From: Nostoc sp. RI_552
GTDB lineage: Bacteria > Cyanobacteriota > Cyanobacteriia > Cyanobacteriales > Nostocaceae
Reading direction: 5' to 3'
Length of the DNA: 64,000 nt
Assembly (NCBI GenBank): GCA_016124525.1
Contig: WGNO01000014.1
Span: 17,002-81,001, forward strand
Below the pieces are notes generated by a model that worked only from the letters and a program-made list of their open reading frames with translations, had not been told where the DNA came from and did no database searches. The stretch's first letter is position 1, and every line of letters begins with the position of its first letter. Both the position numbers and the translations under genes were made by a program. Shown here one piece after another: positions 17,707-27,405 of the stretch.

Positions 17707-19041
17707 CTAAGCTGATTCTGGCTTAGGTAAGGAAGATGGATGCACTATCAATTCGGATGTTGAGCGCTTCTCTACCATTTCTTTGGTAACCATACAGCGA
17801 CTGACATCCTTACGGGATGGTAATTCGTACATGACATCAAGCATCAATTCTTCCACAATGCCTCGCAACGCTCGAGCGCCCGTTTTACGTCGGTAGGCTT
17901 CTTGAGCGATGGCTCGCAGAGCATCCTGTTTAAAATCTAATTGAACATTATCCATGTGGAGAAGTTTTTGGTACTGTTTCACCAAAGCACTGCGTGGTTT
18001 GGTCAAAATTGCCATTAGGGCTTCTTCATCCAAGGGATCTACCACTGCTATCATTGGCACTCGTCCAATAAACTCGGGAATCATACCAAACTTCACTAGG
18101 TCGTCGGGTTCTAGATAACGGAGAATATCAGCAGACCGTTTTTCTTTGGATTGGTTTTCGCCCGGCTGCACAAAACCAATTGACTTTTTGCCTATTCTTT
18201 GCTCTACCACCTTCTCTAAACCTACGAAGGCTCCGCCACAGACAAACAGAATATTACTTGTATCAATCTGGATACAATCTTGATAAGGATGCTTACGTCC
18301 GCCTTGAGGTGGCACATTGGCGATTGTTCCCTCCAACATTTTCAGCAAAGCCTGCTGCACGCCTTCACCGGAAACATCGCGTGTAATGGAGGGGTTTTCA
18401 CTCTTTCGAGCTACTTTGTCTATTTCGTCAATGTAGATAATTCCCCGTTGGGCTTCCTCTACATCCAAATCTGCCACTTGTAACAGTCGCAGCAGGATAT
18501 TTTCCACATCTTCACCAACATACCCTGCTTCTGTCAGTGTGGTGGCATCAGCAACGGCAAAGGGCACATCCAAGATTGATGCTAAGGTTTGCGCCAAGAG
18601 GGTTTTACCGCAACCAGTCGGGCCAATTAACAAAATATTAGACTTTTGCAATTCTACAGCATCATCTGCGCCATTTTTGCCTTTCGACTGAAGGGCTGCG
18701 AGACGCTTGTAGTGATTGTAAACCGCTACTGACAATACTTTCTTGGCTTCGTCTTGACCGATAACGTGTTCGTCTAGATAATTTTTAATTTCTCTAGGCT
18801 TGGGAATTTGGTTAAATGAAAAATTAGAAGAGCGGGGACGACGTTTTTGAGGTGGTTCTGACCTTGGTGCTGGTTGCGACGCAGCAGTATTTGTGTCAAG
18901 TAACTCTTCATCTAGGATTTCATTACACAAGTCAACGCATTCATCGCAGATGTAGACTCCCGGACCTGCGATTAATTTACGCACCTGCTCTTGAGACTTG
19001 CCACAAAAGGAACACTTTAAATGGGAGTCGTACTTAGACAT
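17707..19041 (-). CDS. clpX: ATP-dependent Clp protease ATP-binding subunit ClpX
   Basis: AAA+ unfoldase that feeds ClpP. 444 residues: N-terminal zinc-binding domain ([11 protein letters not shown] ... CDECVDLC), Walker A GPTGCGKT, Walker [10 protein letters not shown], pore loop region GYVGEDVE, sensor and substrate-binding C-terminal domain. It is separated from clpP by nine bases, so they are co-transcribed. Confidence 0.97.
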   Translation of the reverse strand: MSKYDSHLKCSFCGKSQEQVRKLIAGPGVYICDECVDLCNEILDEELLDTNTAASQPAPRSEPPQKRRPRSSNFSFNQIPKPREIKNYLDEHVIGQDEAKKVLSVAVYNHYKRLAALQSKGKNGADDAVELQKSNILLIGPTGCGKTLLAQTLASILDVPFAVADATTLTEAGYVGEDVENILLRLLQVADLDVEEAQRGIIYIDEIDKVARKSENPSITRDVSGEGVQQALLKMLEGTIANVPPQGGRKHPYQDCIQIDTSNILFVCGGAFVGLEKVVEQRIGKKSIGFVQPGENQSKEKRSADILRYLEPDDLVKFGMIPEFIGRVPMIAVVDPLDEEALMAILTKPRSALVKQYQKLLHMDNVQLDFKQDALRAIAQEAYRRKTGARALRGIVEELMLDVMYELPSRKDVSRCMVTKEMVEKRSTSELIVHPSSLPKPESA

Positions 19042-19050
19042 ACCAGCCTC

Positions 19051-19749
19051 TTATTTCAGAATGGTGACGTTTTCCCTTGCAGTGGGAATGTTTTGTCTGG
19101 AGATGACTTGATCAATTAAACCGTAATTTTTTGCCTCTTCTGCCGACATAAAGAAGTCGCGTTCAGTGTCTGCCTCAAGTCTTTCTAGGGGTTGACCAGT
19201 ATGATGACTCAGTAGCTGATTCAACTGAGCCTTCACATAAAGAATTTCTCTGGCTTGAATTTCAATATCAATAGCCTGACCTTGAGCACCGCCGAGTGGT
19301 TGGTGAATCATGATGCGAGAGTCCGGTAGAGACATGCGTTTACCAGCAGAACCTGCTGCTAAGAGAAATGCCCCCATACTGGCGGCTAATCCAAAACATA
19401 TGGTAACAACATCGGGACGGATTTGCTGTATTGTATCATAAATTGCCATCCCTGCGTAGACGGAACCACCAGGAGAATTAATGTACAGTTGAATATCTTT
19501 TTCTGGGTCTTCCGCGTCTAAGAACAGTAATTGAGCAACAATTGAATTGGCTACAGTATCATCTATGGGAGTACCCAAAAAGATAATCCGCTCACGCAGC
19601 AGGCGGGAGTAAATGTCGAAAGCCCTTTCTCCCATGCCAGACTGCTCCACCACCATCGGTACAATGTTGGTGGGTTCGCTTCTGTGAGAGCTAATTTTGA
19701 TTCTACTTAAACTATGGATGGGATGATTTCCCCAGTGGGATAGAAGCAT
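19051..19749 (-). CDS. clpP: ATP-dependent Clp protease proteolytic subunit
   Basis: Serine protease subunit partner of the adjacent ClpX. Catalytic serine in [12 protein letters not shown], histidine in [11 protein letters not shown] and aspartate further on. Homology becomes strong at [19 protein letters not shown]. The 232-residue form starting at 19749 has a 31-residue N-terminal extension, which some Nostoc ClpP2 proteins carry; an internal ATG at 19656 would give 201 residues. Confidence 0.95.
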   Translation of the reverse strand: MLLSHWGNHPIHSLSRIKISSHRSEPTNIVPMVVEQSGMGERAFDIYSRLLRERIIFLGTPIDDTVANSIVAQLLFLDAEDPEKDIQLYINSPGGSVYAGMAIYDTIQQIRPDVVTICFGLAASMGAFLLAAGSAGKRMSLPDSRIMIHQPLGGAQGQAIDIEIQAREILYVKAQLNQLLSHHTGQPLERLEADTERDFFMSAEEAKNYGLIDQVISRQNIPTARENVTILK

Positions 19750-20048
19750 ATAAGAAGAATTGAGAATTAAGTTAGTAGAGGGTTGCCAGCAGTTCTTGCT
19801 GCCTTTTTAACGAATGCAATTTTATTTGAGCTATTTGTTAACCATTATGCCTTATGGATATAGCTCTCGGTACAGAAGATCAAGCTAAAGCCATGATAGA
19901 TGGACTATTTCTTTAAGATTCCTTAAAGATGTACGCGAAATTTGGTGTTGAGATGCAATTAATCAGGTCTCAGCAAGAAACTACCGAGTTGGAAAATTTT
20001 GACTCAGCAGGTTTTGGACAGACGTAATTAATCGCGTCTCAGCACAAA
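19750..20048. other. tig-clpP intergenic region with palindromic dispersed repeats
   Basis: About 300 bp. Two related palindromic segments occur: GAGATGCAATTAATCAGGTC (19952 region), and CAGACGTAATTAATCGCGTC (20018 region) just before the tig stop. Both resemble the GAGACGCGATTAATCGCGTC dispersed palindrome seen in many Nostocales intergenic regions. They could form a hairpin between tig and clpP. Confidence 0.45.
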
Positions 20049-21470
20049 TTATATGGATTCTGTACTAGGGGTGACGCTTTGCTCCTCAATCTGAGTTTCG
20101 GTTTTGTCGGATTCGGTTGCTGTTTCTACTGCGGAAGTGAGAGAACCTTCGGGCAGAAGTTCGACTGATGAATGCTCTAGTAACCAATCAACGATTTTTT
20201 CGGTTAAAAGTTCATTTTCCACCATCGAACGCATTCTTTCAGGATCAAGGTCTTGGTCTGCATATTGCTGCATCAGTTCGGCAACTCTGTTTTCCACCTG
20301 TTCTGGTGTGACCTTGATGGATTCCCGTTTACTGACTTCCAGTAAAGCCAAAGACCGTTTCAGGCGTTCAATGGCTTCATCACGGGATCGCTCCCGCAAT
20401 TGGGGAATAATATCTTGGGTAAACAGCTTTTTCACATCCAAACCTTGCTGAGAAAGCCGCATTGCTGTTTGCGTCAGCATGGCATCTATTTCTTTGTCAA
20501 TCCAAGTTTGTGGTAGGTCAACTTCCACGTACTTGAGCAGTTCTCCCAACAAAGCTTCTTGCTGGTTCGATCTAGTTTTTTCCTCAGCTTCCTTTTGATA
20601 TCGTTCTTCTAAAGAAGCACGCAGTTCATCCAAGGTATTAAAGTCACTGACTTCTTGGGCAAAGTCGTCGTTCAATTCCGGTAGTTCTTTTTCTTTAAGT
20701 TCTTTGAGTGTCACTGTGAAAATTGCTGCTTTTCCAGCTAACTCCTGATTGGCGTAAGGGTCTGGGAAACGAGCCGAAATTTCTCTGGTTTCTCCAGCAT
20801 TCATCCCCACCATCCCGGATACAAAACCAGGAATAAACTTATCTTCTTGCAATTCCAGTTGAAAATCTGTAGCTTCAGATCCAGGAATTGGAGTAGGCTC
20901 GCCTGTTTCATCTTCGCCTTCGCCTTTAGCTAGCACACCTTTAAAATCCACTACGGCGACGTCCCCAATTTGGGCTGCACGTCCTTCCACAGGAATCAGC
21001 GTTGCTAATTCTTGCCTTTCTTTTTCCAGGACTTGATCAACTCGACTAGAGTCGTGTTTAACTTCCTCGGCTTTGGCTACTAAACCGCTGTACTGTAGCA
21101 GATTAACTTCTGGTTCTACATCTACGGCTGCTGAAAAAGTCAGAGATTTTCCTGGTTCATAATTACTAATTAGCTCCTCAAGGGAAGTCCGCAGTTGTGG
21201 TTGTCCAATTGCCCTAATTTCTTCTTGTTTGAGCGCTTTTTCTAGGCCATTTTGAATTATTTCTTCCAGTGCTGCTGCTTTGATGCGGGTTACACCCAGG
21301 CGCTGTAGCAATATCGGTCGAGGTACTTTGCCTTTACGAAACCCAGGAATAGTTGTAGTACTAGCTAAGTTTTTAATTACCTGTTCGTAAGTTTGCCGGG
21401 TAATTTCCGGCGTAATCTCGATTTCCAGACCAATTTGGCTGGCGGGAAGTTTTTCCTGGGTAACTTTCAT
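20049..21470 (-). CDS. tig: Trigger factor
   Basis: Ribosome-bound chaperone and peptidyl-prolyl isomerase. 473 residues: the ribosome-docking signature GFRKGKVPRPI (about residues 43-53), an FKBP-like PPIase domain (VVDFKGVLAKGEG onwards, about 165-255), and a long helical C-terminal chaperone domain ending in an acidic/threonine-rich tail. It is upstream of clpP-clpX in the same orientation, the common bacterial tig-clpP-clpX order. Confidence 0.96.
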   Translation of the reverse strand: MKVTQEKLPASQIGLEIEITPEITRQTYEQVIKNLASTTTIPGFRKGKVPRPILLQRLGVTRIKAAALEEIIQNGLEKALKQEEIRAIGQPQLRTSLEELISNYEPGKSLTFSAAVDVEPEVNLLQYSGLVAKAEEVKHDSSRVDQVLEKERQELATLIPVEGRAAQIGDVAVVDFKGVLAKGEGEDETGEPTPIPGSEATDFQLELQEDKFIPGFVSGMVGMNAGETREISARFPDPYANQELAGKAAIFTVTLKELKEKELPELNDDFAQEVSDFNTLDELRASLEERYQKEAEEKTRSNQQEALLGELLKYVEVDLPQTWIDKEIDAMLTQTAMRLSQQGLDVKKLFTQDIIPQLRERSRDEAIERLKRSLALLEVSKRESIKVTPEQVENRVAELMQQYADQDLDPERMRSMVENELLTEKIVDWLLEHSSVELLPEGSLTSAVETATESDKTETQIEEQSVTPSTESI

Positions 21471-22244
21471 GCTTCGTCTCTATGTTTCTGTTTTTTTTGG
21501 CTCCAAGCACTCACAAGAGGCGATTTACCGCTTCTGTGGGTTGATTGCTCTTGGGTTGGGAATGGAAGGTGCCCACAATTTATTTGTTAAAATCCAATAT
21601 ATTACATGGATGAGTGCCTTCAGTAGATATCCAGTTTACCGCCAATGGCAAAGGACTTGACAATTTACCGCAATAACTTTACCTATTCAAACTCCAACTC
21701 GTTACAATAACTTAAGCAATCTTGTTTTTCTCACTTTAAAGGTCTAACACCGTGATATCCTGGTTTTCAACTAGGGACCCTTGCTATGAATTCTTCTGCT
21801 CTTGGAACTGTCTGCCTTGTGGGACGTAGAATGAGTGCTACCCTAGCACGAAGCCACACTTTAACTGTTCTGATTGCAGTCCATCTGCATCACAGTACAT
21901 CCAAGGCAATTGACAACCCACTTTAACCAAATATTTGTTTATTTGAAAACCTTGACAATTACACCATGCTGAAGTGTAGATACTCCTTTTTTCCACTGGA
22001 CACGAGGTTGTTGTACAATAGCATTATATACTTCTATATATAGGTGGGAAACAATGGCATCAATGCTACTAAGTTTCAACATTGTTTAACTTAAGGTAAT
22101 CTAGAAAGTAAAAAGACTATATTCGTAAAAGTAACCAAAAATTAAAAAATTATTGAAAATCTGCAATCAGTATTTGGATAAGTAAGTATAAATTGTAAGT
22201 TGTTGAGAACAGTTACACGTGACCGCTTAAAGGAGAAAGCCAGT
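21471..22244. other. Divergent intergenic region between tig and asd
   Basis: About 770 bp holding the promoters of tig (minus) and asd (plus). A 46-codon frame at 21786-21926 (MNSSALGTVCLVGRR) has no recognisable homology and no good ribosome-binding site. I see no RNA gene or clear riboswitch; a lysine riboswitch ahead of asd could not be recognised by eye. Confidence 0.35.
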
Positions 22245-23297
22245 TTGTCGAAATCCTATCGTATAGCTATTTTGGGAGCCACTGGTGCTGTTGGCACAGA
22301 GTTGCTGGAATTACTGGAAAGCCGTAACTTTCCGGTGGGAGAATTGAAGCTATTGGCATCAGAGCGGAGTGTGGGGCGATGGCTGCGGTTTAAAGGTGAG
22401 GATTTGCCAGTAGAATTAGTCAGCCATCGCACCTTAGAAAACTTAGATTTATTGCTAGCTAGTGCTGGTGGTTCCACATCTAAGACTTGGGCAGCCGTTG
22501 CCGTAGAAAAAGGCGCAGTGGTAATAGATAATTCCAGCGCCTTTCGGATGAAACCGGAAGTTCCCTTAGTAGTCCCAGAAGTGAATCCCTTAGCGGCTGC
22601 TAACCACCAAGGTATTATCGCCAACCCCAACTGCACAACAATTTTGATGACGGTGGCAATTTGGCCATTGCATCAAATAAGTCCCATCAAAAGGATTGTA
22701 GCCTCAACCTATCAATCAGCCAGTGGTGCAGGTGCCAAAGCAATGGCAGAAGTGAAAACCCAAGCAAGGGCTATCTTACAGGGACAGGAGCCACTGGCTG
22801 AAGTTTTGCCTTATCCGTTGGCGTTTAACTTATTTCCACATAACTCGCCCTTAAATGATTTAGGTTATTGTGAGGAAGAAATGAAAATGGTCAACGAAAC
22901 TCGTAAAATTTTTGGCGACCAACAGGTTAGAATTAGTGCTACTTGTATCCGGGTTCCCGTACTGCGTGCCCATTCGGAAGCAATTAATCTGGAATTTGAA
23001 AGTCCATTTAGTGCAGATGCAGCCAGAGAAATTTTAAGTTGCGCTCCTGGAGTAAAATTAATAGAAGATTGGAAAAATAATTACTTTCCCATGCCTATGG
23101 AAGCTACCGGTCAAGATGAGGTTCTAGTGGGTAGAATTCGTCAAGATATTTCTCATCCATGCGGCTTAGAACTTTGGTTGTGTGGTGACCAAATCCGTAA
23201 AGGCGCAGCGCTGAATGCAGTACAAATCGCCGAGTTATTAGTAGAAAGAAATCTACTCAAACCCGCAAAAGCATACGTTTCGAGTGAAACAGAATAG
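22245..23297 (+). CDS. asd: Aspartate-semialdehyde dehydrogenase
   Basis: Second step of the aspartate pathway, supplying lysine, threonine and methionine. It has the NADP motif ILGATGAVGTELL, catalytic cysteine in ANPNCTTILM and the histidine region RVPVLRAHSEA. The start is probably TTG at 22245 (MSKSYRIAIL), preceded by AAGGAG at nine bases; an upstream in-frame TTG at 22200 adds 15 unconserved residues. It lies 148 bp before dapA, the next enzyme of lysine synthesis. Confidence 0.95.
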   Translation: MSKSYRIAILGATGAVGTELLELLESRNFPVGELKLLASERSVGRWLRFKGEDLPVELVSHRTLENLDLLLASAGGSTSKTWAAVAVEKGAVVIDNSSAFRMKPEVPLVVPEVNPLAAANHQGIIANPNCTTILMTVAIWPLHQISPIKRIVASTYQSASGAGAKAMAEVKTQARAILQGQEPLAEVLPYPLAFNLFPHNSPLNDLGYCEEEMKMVNETRKIFGDQQVRISATCIRVPVLRAHSEAINLEFESPFSADAAREILSCAPGVKLIEDWKNNYFPMPMEATGQDEVLVGRIRQDISHPCGLELWLCGDQIRKGAALNAVQIAELLVERNLLKPAKAYVSSETE

Positions 23298-23445
23298 CCA
23301 ATTAAATTTTAGGTATTTAACGCTATGAAGATAGATAAAATACATATCTGTAAAATACCATTGAAACAAATTGAGCAATAGGTTATCAAAATAGAGAACC
23401 ACCGAGAAATCAAAAACCAAGAGGCTAATTAGGAGTGAAAACAGG

Positions 23446-24330
23446 GTGGGAGAATTTGGCAGAGTTTTAACCGCTATGATTACGCCGTTCAAAGCAGATG
23501 GTAGTGTCAATTATGATGTAGCCGCAGAACTGGCAGCACATCTAGCTAACAACGGCACAGATACATTGGTGGTATGTGGGACAACAGGAGAATCCCCCAC
23601 CCTGACTTGGGAAGAGGAATACCAGTTGTTTGTGGAAGTATTGCAGTCCGTGGCAGGGAAGGCTAAGGTGATAGCAGGATGTGGTTCTAATTCCACCAAA
23701 GAAGCGATCACAGCTACCGAAAAAGCTGCTAAGATAGGAGTACATGGTTCATTACAAGTTGTACCCTATTACAACAAACCTCCACAAGCAGGTCTCTACC
23801 AGCATTTTCAAGCAATAGCCCAAGCTTGCCCAGAATTACCATTACTGTTATATAACGTCCCTGGACGTACAGGTCAAAACCTCAGTCCAGAAACTGTTGC
23901 TCGGTTGGCGGAAATTAACAATATTATTGGCATTAAAGAAGCTAGTGGAAATCTAGATCAGGCAAGTGAAATTCGTCGCTTGACACCAAAAGAATTTCAG
24001 ATTTACTCTGGAGATGATTCTCTGACTTTGCCCTTGTTAGCAATCGGGGCAACCGGGGTTGTGAGCGTGGCTTCTCATCTGGTAGGCAATCAACTACAGC
24101 AGATGATCCAAGCTTTTAGTGCCGGAGGAATTGCCATTGCCAGCCAAATTCATCTACAACTATTTCCGTTGTTTAAAGCTTTATTTTTAACTACAAATCC
24201 CATTCCGGTTAAACAAGCATTGAAACTTAAAGGTTGGGAAGTTGGCTCAACTCGTCTGCCGCTATGCAAAGCTGACTCAGATGTTACTGATAAGTTAAAG
24301 GCAGTGCTGGAAAAACTTGATTTAACCTAG
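23446..24330 (+). CDS. dapA: 4-hydroxy-tetrahydrodipicolinate synthase
   Basis: 294-residue class I aldolase-fold enzyme condensing pyruvate with aspartate semialdehyde. Visible motifs: [26 protein letters not shown], the tyrosine in [12 protein letters not shown] and the Schiff-base lysine in [11 protein letters not shown]. It has a GTG start with AGGAG about eight bases upstream. It directly uses the product of the upstream asd gene. Confidence 0.96.
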   Translation: MGEFGRVLTAMITPFKADGSVNYDVAAELAAHLANNGTDTLVVCGTTGESPTLTWEEEYQLFVEVLQSVAGKAKVIAGCGSNSTKEAITATEKAAKIGVHGSLQVVPYYNKPPQAGLYQHFQAIAQACPELPLLLYNVPGRTGQNLSPETVARLAEINNIIGIKEASGNLDQASEIRRLTPKEFQIYSGDDSLTLPLLAIGATGVVSVASHLVGNQLQQMIQAFSAGGIAIASQIHLQLFPLFKALFLTTNPIPVKQALKLKGWEVGSTRLPLCKADSDVTDKLKAVLEKLDLT

Positions 24331-24692
24331 ACAGTAGTTCGTTGAATACTGACCAGTTTGTAGTTGCTAAATATGTATATCAGCAATGAAAATAATTCTA
24401 ACTGGTTTGCACTTTAAATTTGTAGGTTCAAACTGTTATAAATGTATTATTATTTTGTAGTTGAGTAAGGTATGAGATTTAATAATCAACAGATGGAGAC
24501 AGATAAAATAAATTTGTATTTGATGAAAATGAGTAGAGTTGTATATGTGAAACCATTTTATTAAAGAAAAAACTAAATATATCAAGGCAAAATTAGCTGT
24601 TTTAACATCAAAAGCTAGAATTTTCTTTGATAAAAAGATTGCTAACTTTTAATTTATTAAAGCTGAAAAACCAAGAACAATCTAAGGAGAAA
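24331..24692. other. dapA-rnj intergenic region
   Basis: About 360 AT-rich bases. No terminator, small gene or RNA element stands out; an rnj promoter is probably here. Confidence 0.35.
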
Positions 24693-26465
24693 ATGGTAAG
24701 TAACGAAACTAAGTCTGCCCTCAAAATTATTCCGTTGGGCGGTTTGCATGAAATTGGCAAAAATACCTGTGTTTTTGAGTACGAAGACGAAATTGTCCTT
24801 TTAGATGCGGGATTAGCCTTTCCGACGGAAGGAATGTTGGGGGTGAATATTGTCCTACCAGATACAACTTATCTACGGGAAAATCGGCAGAAAATTAAAG
24901 GGATGATAGTCACCCACGGTCATGAAGACCATATCGGTGGTATCGCTTTTCATCTCAAGCAATTTGACATACCTGTGATTTATGGACCCAGACTGGCAAT
25001 GGCAATGCTAGAGGGTAAATTAGAAGAAGCAGGGGTACGCGATCGCACTGAATTAAGATCAGTTAAACCGCGTGATGTAGTGCGTATTGGTCAACATTTC
25101 TTTGTGGAATACATCCGCAATACCCATTCCATTGCAGATAGCTTTACAGTGGCGATTCATACGCCTTTAGGTGTAGTCATCCACACAGGAGACTTTAAAA
25201 TTGACCATACACCTGTAGATGGCGAAAACTTTGACTTGCAAAGGTTAGCAGAACACGGTGAACAAGGTGTACTTTGTTTATTGAGTGATTCAACCAACGC
25301 AGAAGTACCAGGATATACACCTTCGGAACGCTCAGTTTACCCCAATCTAGACCGGGAATTTGGTCAAGCTACCGGGCGCTTATTTGTCACCACTTTTGCT
25401 TCCAGCGTGCATCGCATCAATATTATTTTGCAGTTGGCACAGAAGCATAACCGTGTGGTATCGGTTGTTGGTCGTTCTATGCTGAATTTGATTGCTCATG
25501 CCCGCAATTTAGGTTACATCAAATGTGATGACAGTCTATTCCAGCCACTGCAAGCAGCGCGTAATCTTCCAGATGAAAAAGTAGTTATTTTGACCACAGG
25601 CTCTCAGGGTGAGGCAATGGCAGCTATGACCCGCATTGCCAACAAAGAACATTCCCAAATCAAAATTCGGCCAGGAGATACGGTACTATTTTCTGCGAAC
25701 CCAATTCCTGGTAATACTATCGCTGTGGTCAACACCATCGATAAATTGATGCTTCAAGGAGCAAAAGTGGTCTATGGACGGGAAAAAGGTATTCATGTCT
25801 CTGGTCACGGCTGTCAGGAAGACCAAAAATTGATGATTGCCTTAACCCGTCCCAAGTTCTTTGTGCCATTTCACGGTGAACATCGCATGCTAGTGAAGCA
25901 CTCGGAAACGGCTCAGAGTATGGGCATTCCTGCAGAAAATATCGTAATTATCCAAAATGGCAACATAGTAGAACTAACACAAGATTCTATTAGTGTTGCA
26001 GGTACAGTACCATCTGGCATAGAACTTGTGGATACTACTAGTTCTGGCATGGTCAGCGCCAAAGTGTTGCAAGAAAGGCAACAGATGTCAGCAGAAGGCA
26101 TTATCACTATCGCCGCAGCCATTGATTGGAATGGCAAACTTCTGGCGAAACCAGAAACTCATCTCCGGGGTGTGGTGACTAGTGTAGAGCGATCGCTGAT
26201 CCAAAAATGGGTACAACAGCGAATTGAAGAAATACTCACTGTGCGTTGGACAGAATTCGCCCAGCCTCGGGAAGGCGAAAGAACAGAAGTAGACTGGGGT
26301 GGATTGCAGGGAATGTTAGAACGAGAATTGCAACGTTCTATCCGTCGGGAATTACAATGCCAAGCAACTGTGACATTGTTGATGCAAATTCCTGAAGAAC
26401 CACCTGTAAAAGTTGCCGATGGTAGAAGACGGCGCACTCGCACTACTGCTCAGGTAGCATCTTAA
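24693..26465 (+). CDS. rnj: Ribonuclease J
   Basis: Metallo-beta-lactamase/beta-CASP RNase of about 590 residues, involved in mRNA decay and rRNA maturation. The zinc motif THGHEDHIGG, the GDFKIDHTPVDG region, the beta-CASP segment and the C-terminal domain after SGHGCQEDQ are all present. The start at 24693 (MVSNETKS) has AAGGAG seven bases upstream; an in-frame ATT/ATG-like start 66 bases upstream is less likely. The arginine-rich tail (DGRRRRTRTT) may contact RNA. It is followed by a strong terminator. Confidence 0.93.
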   Translation: MVSNETKSALKIIPLGGLHEIGKNTCVFEYEDEIVLLDAGLAFPTEGMLGVNIVLPDTTYLRENRQKIKGMIVTHGHEDHIGGIAFHLKQFDIPVIYGPRLAMAMLEGKLEEAGVRDRTELRSVKPRDVVRIGQHFFVEYIRNTHSIADSFTVAIHTPLGVVIHTGDFKIDHTPVDGENFDLQRLAEHGEQGVLCLLSDSTNAEVPGYTPSERSVYPNLDREFGQATGRLFVTTFASSVHRINIILQLAQKHNRVVSVVGRSMLNLIAHARNLGYIKCDDSLFQPLQAARNLPDEKVVILTTGSQGEAMAAMTRIANKEHSQIKIRPGDTVLFSANPIPGNTIAVVNTIDKLMLQGAKVVYGREKGIHVSGHGCQEDQKLMIALTRPKFFVPFHGEHRMLVKHSETAQSMGIPAENIVIIQNGNIVELTQDSISVAGTVPSGIELVDTTSSGMVSAKVLQERQQMSAEGIITIAAAIDWNGKLLAKPETHLRGVVTSVERSLIQKWVQQRIEEILTVRWTEFAQPREGERTEVDWGGLQGMLERELQRSIRRELQCQATVTLLMQIPEEPPVKVADGRRRRTRTTAQVAS

Positions 26466-26503
26466 TCAATAATTAGCGTCACCCTCAAGGGTGCATCTGT
26501 ACG

Positions 26504-26531
26504 AAAAAAGCCTGCTTAGACAGGCTTTTTT
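26504..26531 (+). terminator. Rho-independent terminator of rnj
   Basis: Perfect 11-bp stem AAAAAAGCCTG / CAGGCTTTTTT with loop CTTAGA, 38 bases after the rnj stop, with the stem itself ending in a T run. Confidence 0.93.
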
Positions 26532-26933
26532 CGTCATGACATTTAGCGTGAAGGCAAACAAAACCCCTAGACTGCTATTACCTTCACACATTACAACGAC
26601 TATTTTTATTTCTGATATTTCTACCTAGCCCAAGCCCTGTAGAATTTGTGTATATGAAGTTATGTAACAATTAGATTTAAACCTGTCCAATGACAGATGA
26701 CTTCATTAAAATTTAAAGTGTGTCAAGTTATAAACAAGATTAGATGATTACACCCCCGATGCTGCGAAAATTGCGATTAACTTGACGTAGTAATAAATTG
26801 GATTCTGACGTAAGTGGCTACTGTAAAACCTATTGTAACTCGGTCAGTAAACAATTTTTTCGGGAAAGGTAATTATTAGGTTGTATACATTCATCAGAAA
26901 GGTGAATAACCTCATTAACATAGAGGATTGATC
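26532..26933. other. Intergenic region upstream of the Mo-nitro_C gene
   Basis: About 400 bp without a coding signal. A TAACAAT/TTAACTTG-rich tract is present but no motif is clear enough to name. Confidence 0.35.
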
Positions 26934-27311
26934 ATGAAGGTATTTGACAATACCACAAAAAAGTTTTTTTTGGCAAGCTGGGTATCGGTTAATCAAACAG
27001 AGACTAGTAAAGCTCCTGTGACCCAGTTACACCATTCGGCTCCTCAGTCTAACGGTGATATTCTCCAACCCCTGCGGCAGAGGATAGAAAATATTGAAAT
27101 TAATAATCCTCAACTAGCTCACCGCTTGTGCAAACTCATTCCTGCTCAATGTCCCTTTGAGCGTGATGTCAAATTATTCGGGAAAACTCTGTTTCACATT
27201 CCGCCTATGTGTAAACTCAATCCTTTGTTTGAAGAAGTGGTTGGTTTACGCTTCCGAGCGCTGTGCTACCTTGCGGACCAATGTGGTGAAGATATATCGC
27301 ATTACTGCTAA
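26934..27311 (+). CDS. Mo-dependent nitrogenase C-terminal domain protein
   Basis: 125-residue protein whose C-terminal ~80 residues (PLRQRIENIEINNPQLAHRL ... IPAQCPFERDVKLFG ... LNPLFEEVVGLRFRALCYL) match the Mo-nitro_C family (PF06967). The name derives from a few nitrogenase-associated proteins, but stand-alone versions are widespread in cyanobacteria with no known function. It does not prove nitrogen fixation. The true ATG is 26934. It converges on the caspase-like gene. Confidence 0.75.
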   Translation: MKVFDNTTKKFFLASWVSVNQTETSKAPVTQLHHSAPQSNGDILQPLRQRIENIEINNPQLAHRLCKLIPAQCPFERDVKLFGKTLFHIPPMCKLNPLFEEVVGLRFRALCYLADQCGEDISHYC

Positions 27312-27350
27312 TACTAAGTGTTGAATAAAATATCCTGAATCAAAAGTTAA

Positions 27351-27381
27351 GAGTTAGGAGTTGATAATTAACTCCTAACTC
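27351..27381. terminator. Perfect 12-bp hairpin between convergent genes
   Basis: GAGTTAGGAGTT / AACTCCTAACTC with a 7-base loop lies between the stops of the Mo-nitro_C gene and the caspase-like gene. It could terminate transcription from both sides. The sequence also belongs to the AACTCCTAACTC repeat class frequent in Nostocales intergenic DNA. Confidence 0.5.
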
Positions 27382-27405
27382 GTTTGCATTTTTAATTTGT
27401 AATTT

